Shown piece by piece: positions 40,416 through 50,883 of a stretch of 64,000 nt of DNA. Made by a program: the position numbers and the translations under genes. Source of the DNA: Chlorokybus atmophyticus (lineage: Eukaryota > Streptophyta > Chlorokybophyceae > Chlorokybales > Chlorokybaceae); the NCBI GenBank assembly GCA_009103225.1, contig RHPI01003599.1:170902-234901 (forward strand), in the 5' to 3' direction. The notes beneath the pieces were generated by a model, which worked only from the letters and a program-made list of their open reading frames with translations, searched no databases and had not been told where the DNA came from. Numbering within the stretch: the first letter of the stretch is position 1; each line of letters opens with the position of its first letter.

Positions 40416-43400
40416 TCAAGCTATCTGCGTGACAGAGAGGTTGCTAACGGCCACCTGCGTAACCGTGTTGGCAACCTGGCTGGAGACGGATATGCCCGCA
40501 AGGCGTGTGCCCGACACTGCAAAGGGTGCGGATGAGGTGGCGTACACGGTTCGCCAGACATTGCCATCATCCGAAACCTGAGCCAGCAGGGAGTTCTTGT
40601 TGATGCCGAGGGACAGCCACAGCGGGAGGGCGTTGCCGGTGGCGCGCGTGTAGAGGTGGTTGAGGTCCGTCACGGCGTTGATGGCGACGTCCCCGCGGAT
40701 GATCAGCCCCACCGCTCCCGCCGGCGTGACGTACAGATGCGCCATGGGAGAGTCCCTGGCAACTGTTGCCCTGATCATCACACCCGCCTCGCAGGAGGGT
40801 GCGCTGCCTCCAATCGAAGGCTGAGCCAGACAGGCGATGGCTTGCACCTGAGCCCGCACCCGCATACCCAACCCGCTGCGCGTGTAGTTGTAAGAGAAGA
40901 CCATGCTAAAGGCGTCGAAGCCGCTTATGTTGCTGTCATCCGCAGCGGCGTTGACTCCCGGCCCACCTGCGGTGATGTTGTACAGCGACCGCGTAGAGTC
41001 GTACCACACGCCCCCAGCGTAGTTGCCAACGCTGTTGACAGCAGGCAGGCTGTTGTACAGCCGCATGTTCGCCGGCAGCGATCCAACAGAGTCCGCCACG
41101 GGGGTCGTGATGGTGAAGAACGCCACCAGCGAGTACGCCTTCACGCCCTCCGGCACGATTATGCTATGCAACTGTGCTCCACCATCACTCCACCCAACAA
41201 ACCGGTACTTCACGCCCGCATACACCATCGACTGCACATAGTTGGTGACCAGTCAGTTTGCTGATCGAGCCACAACTTACTGCACAACATGCATCGCACA
41301 AACACCACTTACCCGTGCTTCAATCGTGACATTGGAGCCAGCCGGCAGCTTCAACTTGAGGACGTCGTAGTTGTTCTTGTCGTCAATGAACATGCGACCG
41401 TGAGGGAAGCCCGAGACCGTGACGGGAACCAGCACGGCGGGGGGAGGTGGCGGAGGAGGTGAGGGAGGTGGAGGAGGTGGTGAAGGAGAAGGTGGAGGAG
41501 GGGGAGGAGAAGGTGACGGTGGAGGTGGAGGAGGTGAAGGAGGAGGAGGAGGTGAGGGCGAGGGTGGAGGCGGGGGAGGTGAAGGAGGAGGGGGAGGAGA
41601 TGGAGAAGGTGGAGGCGGGGGAGGAGAAGGTGNNNNNNNNNNNNNNNNNNNNNNNNNNNNNNNNNNNNNNNNNNNNNNNNNNNNNNNNNNNNNNNNNNNN
41701 NNNNNNNNNNNNNNNNNNNNNNNNNNNNNNNNNNNNNNNNNNNNNNNNNNNNNNNNNNNNNNNNNNNNNNNNNNNNNGAAGGAGGGGGCGGAGGTGGAGA
41801 AGGAGAAGGAGGAGGTGGCGGAGGTGTAGGGGAGGGAGGAGGTGAAGGAGGAGGTGGTGAAGGAGGCGAAGGAGGTGGTGGAGATGAGGGTGGTGGAGGC
41901 GACGGCTTTGGGGGCGGGGGTGACGGCCCAGGGGGCGGAGGTGACGGTGGCGGCGTGGGCGGTGGTGAGGGCGGGGGGGGCGGGCCTGGCAATTGCGGGC
42001 CGAAGTAGAGCACAACCACCTCTGACGGCGGGATGGTGATATTGTACCCGAAGGTGTAACCCGGTAGGTTGATCTGGGCAATATTCTCAGACTTGAATAC
42101 ACCCCTAAGCTTGCCGTCTGCCGAGTAGTCGAATGTCTGCCCCGCCCACTGAATCCCGTACTTGTTGTACGCGCTGTTGCACGTCAAACGCTTCAGAGTC
42201 GCCCGACCCCTCGGCTCCTGCAGCACCAGAGTCACTTGCAATTGCTCCCGATCACTCCTCATGGTATCACTTGGCTCCCTGCAGTGTCCAAACCATGAGT
42301 AAAAGGATTTGTTTGCATGTGTCCATGTGTGCATGTGTGTGTCTTGCATAAACTGAGGTAAACTCACTTGTTGATGACGACTATTTTGAAGCGGCTGGTG
42401 TCGGTGTTGTAAATGGCCCAGGCTTCGAGCTGCGGGGTAGCGGATGACATGGGGATGGGGGCGACAGAGGCGAGCGGGCCGAGGATGTCCGCGAGCACGT
42501 AGGCTGCATAGTAGGGCGCCGCAACGGTCCAGATCGGCGCCCCGTTTGTCGGATTGATTCTCCGCACAAACGGCGTGTACGCACCGCTGTTGCTTGTCAT
42601 ACATACCATTGAGATACCCATGTTTGCCGCCTGCAGCAGGTAATGCACCTCCGCTATTGTCGCCCTGTATGCAGTTAATGTTAGCTGTCAGTTGTTGGGA
42701 CTTACCCAAAGTACTATACACCGTAAGCACTCCGTATGTGGCATGGGCAACAGAAGCGCTATGAGTATCACAGCATACACTGCAATCTGGTATGTTGTAA
42801 TCTACTGTAGTACCATCTTGTCTGATTTGCACCAGATTGTACGTGTGCGGGTGCATGCATGCATGCGGGTTTACAATGTAATACACAATCACTTACCCAA
42901 AGGTGTCGGAGACATTGCGACGGCCGCCGCAGCTGGCGGTGGCATGTTCGGTGAGGACGATGTTGCGGTTGATCCCGTTGGCGGCGGTCAGGGCGCCGAC
43001 CTGGGTGATGTACTTCTTGAGGAAGCTCGGCTGGCCCGTCACGCTGAGCAGCTTTGGCACATCGAGCGGGGCGTCCGGGTTTGAACACAGCCCGAAGAAG
43101 TAGTGATGGAATGAGAATGCCCTGGAAGGTCCAGTGGGGCCCATAAACCTTGATATGTGCTTCTGCAAACACCAACATCAGCGTCAGAGACAGCGTGTGT
43201 GTGTGTGTGCGCGCGCACGCGTGGGCGTGCATGTGGGTTGCTATCAGCAGTAAACATGCAGCCGCATACAAACATTGCATTGGTGTGCATGCAACCTTGG
43301 TGCAGGATGTGCTTGATGTGCTTGATGGTGGTGATGTGGGACAACGTGTCACACTTACCGACACGTTGACGTTCCAAGGGTGTGAATAGCTGGCGGTGAT

Positions 43401-44786
43401 GACGCCTGATACCCAGATATCGTTGGGAAGTCCCGTGCCCTGGAACTCCTGGTTGTACTGGCTTGTGTAGGTGTTGAACAGCGTGTCGTAGCTGGCCATG
43501 TTCCAGGGCGTTCCAGGCCACCCCGCCAACGGCGCCGCGGCATACGGGATCTGCGACTCTGTCACATTCAACCGGCCACCCGCAGCCATCAAGGAATCGG
43601 GCTCGTTGATCAGCTCCACACCCGTGATGTTCTCTGCGCCGATGTACTCCACAAGCCTCTGTGAAGGATTGGATCGAAGCTTGAGCTCAAGCACAGGTCA
43701 ATGTGTACGTGTGATGATGGAATGAAGCTTGTTTATGCATGCACATACTAGAGTGTACGCGTTATTGTAATGTGATGCACGCTGTATCGGTATCGGCCAC
43801 ACATATGCGTTGATGACCACACACGCAAGCACGCGCACCTTAACAAATGTGGCGTTGATGGGGAGTCTGTTGGCGTCTGAGGCGAGGCCAAGTGTGGGGA
43901 GTAGCTTGACGCCTGAGCGGTAAATGAGGGTCTGGAGGACGGCGATGGTGCCGCGGGTGACGCGCTCATAGTCGTCGCTGTCGGTGGCGAAGTCCGCGTC
44001 GTCGTACGTGGTGTCGAACCCCGTGCCCGTGTTGGCACGCAGCACAATGCTGTGGTTGAATGTGTTCAGGTTTTTGAGGAGTTGCACCAGGTATGGGTCT
44101 GTTGCACGCAAAGCACATGGGGATACATGTTAGGGCTATATATAGTTGTTCACGTCCCAAGTGCACAGTTTTCGTTTTCTTTTTGTTACTCTGACGCCTA
44201 AGTAGTGTGCGTTTACCAAATATAGTTGGATGCGCACACATGCACAGTTGAGGAAGCTACGCTGTAAAGTGTATACAACAGCAATGCATGTCAAGCAACT
44301 TGTTGTATAGCGTTGTGTATAGAGCAGCAGAGTACTCAGGTATCTACAGCAGTTGATACTGAAGCGTAGCAGAAGCTGCGATTTCTGCACTGTACCAAAC
44401 ACCATGCAGTGCTGCAGTATGCAAACATCCATAACGTTGTGTACGTATGACTTGTATCAATCGGCCCTGTGCACGGACCTGGGACTTGGACGGCGGAGGT
44501 GTTGGAGCCCAGACCCATCCACTGTTGGAGGTCAGTCCACCCAAGCGAGAAGCAGATGAAGTTGCCGCGCACCACCGGTAGACTCGCGTCTGGATATGCT
44601 TGCACCCCAACCACCGCATCCTGTGTGACACACACATGTTATGGTTATCGTTGTCGTCATGGTTGTTGTTGGCTGCGAAGACCAAGTGCACTGGACACTC
44701 ACTTGTGCGTGGGTGGTTGCAAGGGTGCACAGGAGTGTGATGACCGCGAGGATGAGGTAAGTGGTGATTGTTCTTGAGGCCGCCAT
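40416..44786 (-). CDS. Secreted GH79-like glycoside hydrolase with Ser-Pro-rich linker
   Basis: Eight exons: 44786-44703, 44620-44479, 44098-43839, 43658-43359, 43162-42897, 42664-42368, 42278-41313 (contains an N gap), 41231-40416. Exon 1 is a textbook signal peptide (LILAVITLLCTLATTHAQ). The catalytic part shows a likely acid/base Glu in VELINEPDSL and a likely nucleophile Glu in IVLTEHATAS. NFICFSLGW near the start and APYYAAYVLADILGP later fit GH79 (beta-glucuronidase/heparanase-like, clan GH-A). A beta-sandwich-like segment (GVFKSENIAQINLPG) follows. Then comes a long Pro/Ser linker of SPPPP units, interrupted by the gap. Last is a beta-rich domain of about 270 residues (SDDGNVWRTVYATSSAPF) resembling a carbohydrate-binding sandwich. 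It probably remodels cell-wall or matrix glycans outside the cell. The frame shifts across the gap because its length is nominal. GH5 or GH30 are less likely alternatives. Confidence 0.75.
41437..41965. repeat. GGAGGT-type repeat encoding the Pro/Ser linker
   Basis: Low-complexity plus-strand GGAGGN units; on the minus strand they read SPPPP and PPPSP blocks of a hydroxyproline-rich type. Length polymorphism and assembly collapse are likely here. Confidence 0.9.
41633..41777. other. Assembly gap (145 N)
   Basis: A run of 145 undetermined bases inside the proline-rich exon of the glycosidase gene. 145 is not a multiple of three, and the proline frame differs across it, so the size is nominal. 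Confidence 0.99.
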
Positions 44787-47395
44787 TGGAGCGGCGGTAT
44801 GCGGAGGGTGGTCACTTAGTTGATGATGCCCATGACCTGTGCAGGTTGTTGGTTGATAAGTTAGGGAACAGTGGCTTCTGCATTGTTTGACACTCCTTGC
44901 TGTTCTTGAGATGCTCACACGCATTCACACACTCGCACACAGCCACTCTCATTCTCTCATTCGAAGAGAGTGAGAAAGAGAGAGAGAGAGACTAAGAGAG
45001 TACATTACATAATAATTCTCATTCTGCAAGTCTGAACAGTCGCCACACGCTTCGCTGTGCACACAAAAGAAGGACCCAGCGTCAGCGTCGCATACCTCAA
45101 GGCAGTTGCCTTTGGTGCTGCCTGGTACCGAACTACACTGGCAGCCACCCACCAGCGGCAGCGCCGCCGCAGACGACCGCGACGACAACAACGCTGGCGG
45201 CGACGACATGCTTCGGCGCACGTCTCCTGACCCTCTCTTATACCCGCTCCCAAAACTTATCTCCCTTGCTAAGTGCGTCTTACGTGCGAAAGTCACATTC
45301 ATCTACGAACATGACTTCATCAACCCACAGCCACAGTGCCCGTAGCTATTGCAGAGTGTCTGATGCCAAGCTGGCAGAGTGGGAGCAATAAACTCATGGT
45401 CAAGAGGAAAGTTCTTTGTTCGGCGTATCATCAAACGCTTGGGGAAGTCACTGGATCCCAGGATTGCGATGTTTGACCCTTCGAACGGAAGTTTGACCGT
45501 GGACAGATGCCGAACGGCCGTTTCCCTGCAAACGCCTCCCGTCAATGATTTTGCGTCTTGTTTGAGGATTTAGTGAGGAGGCCGCCGCTTTTGAAACGGT
45601 CAGCGCGAGACATAAGCGGTCGGTTTCCCCGCCTGGAGGTCACCAAAGGGGTGTTTGTGGCCGGAACAACATCCATGGGCCCACCGGTGTCCGCTGGTAA
45701 CGGACGACCGCCGTTTGCTCTCTAACGGCTGGTAGTGAAACAGCCAAGAAGGAGGTGCGTGCTTGGTGTACGTGCCCGCTTGTAATTGGCTTGGAAGCGA
45801 CAGCTTTGTCGTCGTCCGTTGTGGTTTGACTGCAGGCTTCAAAGCGGCACGGAGAGGTACGAAGGTCTACAGTACGTGCCTGTTGGCTGACTGGAACCGA
45901 TGCAAATAGGCCATAGGGACAAGACAGCTTCTTAGCGCGGTGCAACATTTCCCACTGGCACTTGGTGCACTAAGCCAGGTGCAACTGGCAAAACCTGGGC
46001 AAACCTGCAACAGCATTGCACATAGCATAATGCCCACAACTTGTGGCCACATGTAGCCATTCAAGATTTGTTGTAGCCATGCGCACACATTTGCCTCCAT
46101 GCTGGCAACCATGGCATGCGCTATGGGCCTGAAATTGTCTCTTTACGCATGCTCGTATGTGAATGTTGAATGTTCACGAACAGTGTTACGTATGTGTTGG
46201 AAAAAAACATGCTTAAAATGTACTTAAATACGTGAGTTACCGTAGCTAAAAGCTAATCTTTTGCACATCAATTATGTTTAACATCAATGTGCATGTACTA
46301 CTATTACGTACTGCAGCTTTATGAGTTGTGCACATCACATCATGCTTCTGTTGATACGATCTAGAGTCTACACACAATAAGCATACGCTACAGCATGCAT
46401 GTATCCATGCAAGTTTACCTCGCAGCAATCATAAGTGTATTAAATATGTGAATATGCGACACACGCCTCATGTTAAAGCATGTGGCTTCGACAATTGCGG
46501 CAACTTTTATTAATGACTGACTATGCTACAAAGTGCATGCTCAACTGATGTTTTTGTATGCACACCCGATGCTCATAATGTATACAAATGGAGATGCGAT
46601 GTGCTTGAGTTTTTCAACTTAACATAGGCAATTTACGCCCCAAATGCATAATGCATCATTGTCAGCGGCATATTGCACGCCAATGCATAATGCGTTGCAC
46701 AGATTACAATGCGTGCATTATGCATTTAGTACAATACACATGTGTCATGTCAAAATCCGGCATTGCACGAGTACCACAAGTTGTCACATAAACAAAATAT
46801 ATATACAATGGATAACATATTAATGCAATGATACTTACAAGTATTTGCTTGCGAGTGGCAGTAAATTGTACATGTGTTTCCTTGCATACATTCAGTTCAT
46901 GGTAATCACCATTAAGGCTTGCTAGGTTGGTTAGGTGTGTGGTTGGGTGTGCTTTGGAGGAGATATCTCTTGCATCAGCAATACTTGGTCAGCCTATACA
47001 ATGTGCTGCTTGAAGGAGGACAGTCTGTACAACAGACTTGTGTCGGTAGTACGTATTCACAACACCATTCCCTCTGTAAATCGGCTTGCTGCACAGCATG
47101 ACAGGATTGATGCCATTGCCAAGCCGAGTTTGCCTAGACGTCTGGACCTTCTTGATCTGGTGTTTCCTACATTTCGTACTACGTAGACACTGCCGAGCTT
47201 ATCTTGTACACAAGCACTGAAATGCACAGCATGCAGGTTGCATGCTGCTTGTTGCTGCGGCGTCGGCGGCGGGCAACTGGCGTGGGTTGCTGGAGCGATG
47301 GCATGAGGCTTTTGATAGGTGAGGGGTGATGTTGCCAGTTTTAGTAGAATGCCTCGATCAACAGCTGTGAAGGCGTGGGAGGGGCAACGTCCCTC
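44787..47395. other. Intergenic region upstream of the glycosidase
   Basis: A GA tract lies at 44961-44994. A minus-strand open stretch at 45010-45300 has a Cys-rich segment (GNCLEVCDADAGSFFCVHSE) that could be an unrecognised exon or chance. Positions 46100-46900 are AT-rich with ATGCAT-like palindromic words, as at 6.1-7.8 kb. No supported gene. Confidence 0.5.
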
Positions 47396-50174
47396 ATGCA
47401 AGCGCTTCTACTGAGCCTTGCTTCCGCCTCCTCCTCCTCGTCTCCGAGACGTGGCTTGTCCTTCTTCTGCTCATTTCCGGAAGCGGCGCTTGTTCTGCGT
47501 CTCTGTCACTGTCGGCGCCCGAGAAGGTATGCAAGGGAGAGCTTGTGTACAAACAGATACTGGGTTGTTGTGCACATGGATGTTGTGTCTGTTACTTTCC
47601 GTACTGCACGTAGCCACGTGCAACACGGATTGACTATGTGCACGCAACGAAGTTGGACTTGTTTGCCTTGCTAATCACTCTTTCAGCAATGCCTAGTTCT
47701 CTGCTTCAGCTTTCAATTGGCATTGATGACACGTTGCTACCTTGCGTGTCTAGTCGACCATGCTGTTGCCCAAAAAGCTCATAGTAGTATGAGTAATAGT
47801 AGTAGTAGCACGTAGTTTTACACTTGACACAAGCTTGTTGCACGACTGCAGTGGTTTGTTAGCCAAACTGCTGGCAGTGGTAACCCTCCCTACTGCATGT
47901 CACCAGCTTCGCACAGATTACTCTTTCTTTCCACAACAGCAGTAAGCCATGGGTTAGAGGGCGTCCCTGTAGTTGGTGAAGTCAGTGAATTGCAAGAGCG
48001 AAAGGACAGGTACGGCCACTGTGTCGAGCTGTTCAACCAACCGAACGCCTTGCCTGGAAAGAGATTTGACCTGGCAGCTTGCTTGCTTGTGTGCATGTTG
48101 TTATAGGAACGCACACGAGCCTAGGAACGTGCATGTATTTGCACGCACACTTGCATGCGCATACACACACACGCATATATGTGTGTACAATGCTGCATAC
48201 ACGGGCGCATATGCGAATACACACTCAAACATAGGCATGCACATGTACACAAATGTGCATGATACGACATGCTGATGGGGGCAGGGGATGTGCACAAGCG
48301 GCAGTGGCAGAGGGTGTTTGTGAAGCTGGCGGAGTTTGACACAGCCGCCGCCCACGGCAATGTGCCCATGCACGCCAACAACCCCGAGCCTGGCAAGTGG
48401 GTCGTCAAGTAGTATTACCTTTTTCGAAGTGACAATGTGATGCCTCCTTGTTGATGTTGTTGTTGCGACACTCGCTGTTCAAAGCTGCTCAGCTGCCTAA
48501 ACTGTTGCAATCACCCCATACACCTTGCTACTACTTTCAATCTACTGGCTTGTCTTAAACTGGTCAGCTATGGATGACGGGTGAGAAGGCTAGTAGGCCT
48601 GCAGTTCCAGCTTTGCTGAGTGCGCGCAAGCATGCGTGTGTGCTCTCTTGTCATGGACGTTGCAACGAGTATACTTTGGTGGGTACGCTCCTTGATGTAA
48701 GTATATAGCTGGCGTGAGGTTTGTATGGATGTATGGATATGTGTTACATAGGCGGATGTGCGCGTAAGCGCGCTTGCATGCACATGCGTGAGCGTGGGCG
48801 CGGGCATGTGTCAGTGGGCACGATGTTGATGTATTGGCAGGATGAGCAGTGGGAGAGGCTGGCGGCGTACAAGGAGCAGTACAGAGACTGCGACGTGGCA
48901 CAGGAGCGGCAACACAACAAGGCCCCTCACGGCGCTTGCAACGTGGGTACATGCTGTAGAAGACCTTGTTTCCCTCATATAATCAAGTGCAGATGTGATT
49001 GGAACTTCTGCGTTTTCAGTTTGAGAGCATGAGGAGGGCGTACATGTCGTCGATGACAGTGGCTCAATGAGTCCTGCGTATGACATATGTACAGCTCAAT
49101 CAGCTCTATCCTGTCTGGCAGCCGCGGGATCGAACTTGGAACGAAAGGTGTGTATATGCGCGTGTGCAGTTGCTAGTGCGTGTGTTGATGTGGTTCGTTC
49201 TCACTCCTTTGTGTCCAAACCACAGTACACTCTGCATGGTTACTATTGTACGCGGTGCTGCATGAGAGGAAGCATGCTGTTGGACACCTCCGCGAGCCGC
49301 CCCCGCCCAGTTTGAACCAGTGGGTGTACACTCAGCGGCAGGTATACAAAACCAACAAAGCAGCGAGTGAGTGTTACTCGTTGTGCTGTCGTGCCATTTA
49401 CATGCGGTTGTCCTAAGTTTTGGATACCATCATGCCTACGGACAAGTGGCACCGGCTGAATCCGATCGGGTTTGTGTGGGATGTGAAGGAGGTTATATGG
49501 CAGAAACAGTGCCGGTTCTTGCACGAATTCGTTCGGACTAAGGGATTCTTACAGGTGTTCATTGCTCCAAGGTTTGTTGTTTGTGCACATGCGCGTGTGT
49601 GCGCGCAATGTGTGCGCATGACTTGTTGGTAAAGAACTTGCTCATGCATGGATCTTGCGGCCAACCGTAAACTCTGGAGGTTCTCGAAAGGTGCATAGGC
49701 AAACGTGGGCTGCCCGCACCATCGGCCGCACTCATACGGGTTTCTGGCATGGCCGAAACCCCACACCCAAACAGTTGTGAGCAGCAGCAGCACTCTCCCA
49801 TGTGCCGGAAGGTTGACGGCACGTTGGACACCAGGTGCGCTACACTTGCTGTCGTGGGGTTGCAAGAACCAAGCATACATAACGGTTCTGTGACTTTGGC
49901 TTGTGGTGTGGGTCAATCACTCCTCCTCGCGCTATGTTGCAGCTTGGCCACCGTCAGTGATGTACTCGATGCTTTTGGCAAGGTAAGGCTTGCTTCCAGG
50001 GATGTGTTGCATATACATGCGTTACGTGCATGTGCAAATGTTCGTGCATGTGCAATCTCATTATAACGTCACTCTCACACGTGTATGCAAAGTTCGGGCG
50101 CAGCGCAAAGTAGCTCTGTTGGGACAGCTGAAAGCCCGAGTGCGCGAAGCGCTTGCGTTGTTTGTGGGCTTCTG
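47396..50174 (+). pseudogene. Decayed inverted copy of the HA-repeat gene
   Basis: Exon by exon this region matches the HA gene at 26111-29498, but on the opposite strand. The first exon starts with the same ATGCAAGCGCTTCT and ends RRPRR with a donor in the same phase (47396-47524 or so). The HA1 counterpart at about 47970-48060 has lost about 30 bp (the GLGRWLARQR part) and its donor GAG|GTTTGA has become GAGATTTGA. The HA2 counterpart at 48280-48430 has CAA CGC changed to TAG TAT, an in-frame stop after GKWVVK. Later blocks match at 48571-48600 (GGTGAGAAGGCTAG), 48840-48945 (DEQWERL ... YKEQY), 49020-49150, 49230-49370, 49430-49570 (DKWHRLNPIGFVWDVKE), 49735-49845 and 50095-50174. The final exon ends early at LFVGF-stop. 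Gene loss after duplication is the simplest reading. Confidence 0.85.
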
Positions 50175-50883
50175 ATTACGCTGCTCTCCTTTGGACTCTA
50201 CAGGAGGTTCTAGCCTTGGTACTGCAACCGCCAATGTTGACGTAAGCGGTGTTGCTTGATGAAGCTGGTGTCCCTTCAATTTGCATTCATGATGAGCTCA
50301 CAATGTGTGCCCGATGCAAGAATTCGTGCATTGCACGCATGACGTGTTGCAAGCTGCTCATGACGCAGAACACAACACGGTTTGATGCAAGGTGAGTCGC
50401 TCAAAGCGTTGTCAAGCCACACATGCGAGACAGCATTCTGATCTGCCAAACGTGTATGAGACAGCTGCACAGAGACAATGTGATACTCTCGCTTGCGGTT
50501 GTGCTCATGAAAGCACTCGTGCTGACACATTTCGTGTCATGCTTCCGGGCATGTATAAGAGCATGATACCGTGTGTTGAGCACATGAGCACACAACATAG
50601 TGCAGTGCAACAAGAGCAGCACAAGCAACACGGGATGTTTCAAGTGCTAACTTCAATGCATAAGGAATGCACACGCGTTCACCTCCAGCCATTGTGACTG
50701 TTGATGTCATTGTAACAAGGATAGTAGTCATACAAGATTACAAACTACAACTACACGGGGAGTTGCAAACATGAGAGTTACTCATGACCCCAAATCGTGT
50801 GCTAAGCCAGACAACAAATTGTTGTCAACAGCCCTACATAGAGTCCAAACATCAGTGCTACTCTTGACCCCCACATTCTGTTC
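50175..50883. other. Intergenic region
   Basis: Convergent 3' side of the HA pseudogene and the coiled-coil gene. It contains two loosely similar stretches around 50770 and 50840 (GTTACTCATGACCCC and GCTACTCTTGACCCC). No gene seen. Confidence 0.45.

Noticed and set aside
45010-45300. Cys-rich minus-strand frame near the glycosidase
   Set aside because: Could be a small secreted protein, but no signal peptide, splice or family support.
48050-48430. HA gene copy treated as functional
   Set aside because: An in-frame TAG and loss of a donor site make an intact protein impossible without extensive exon skipping.
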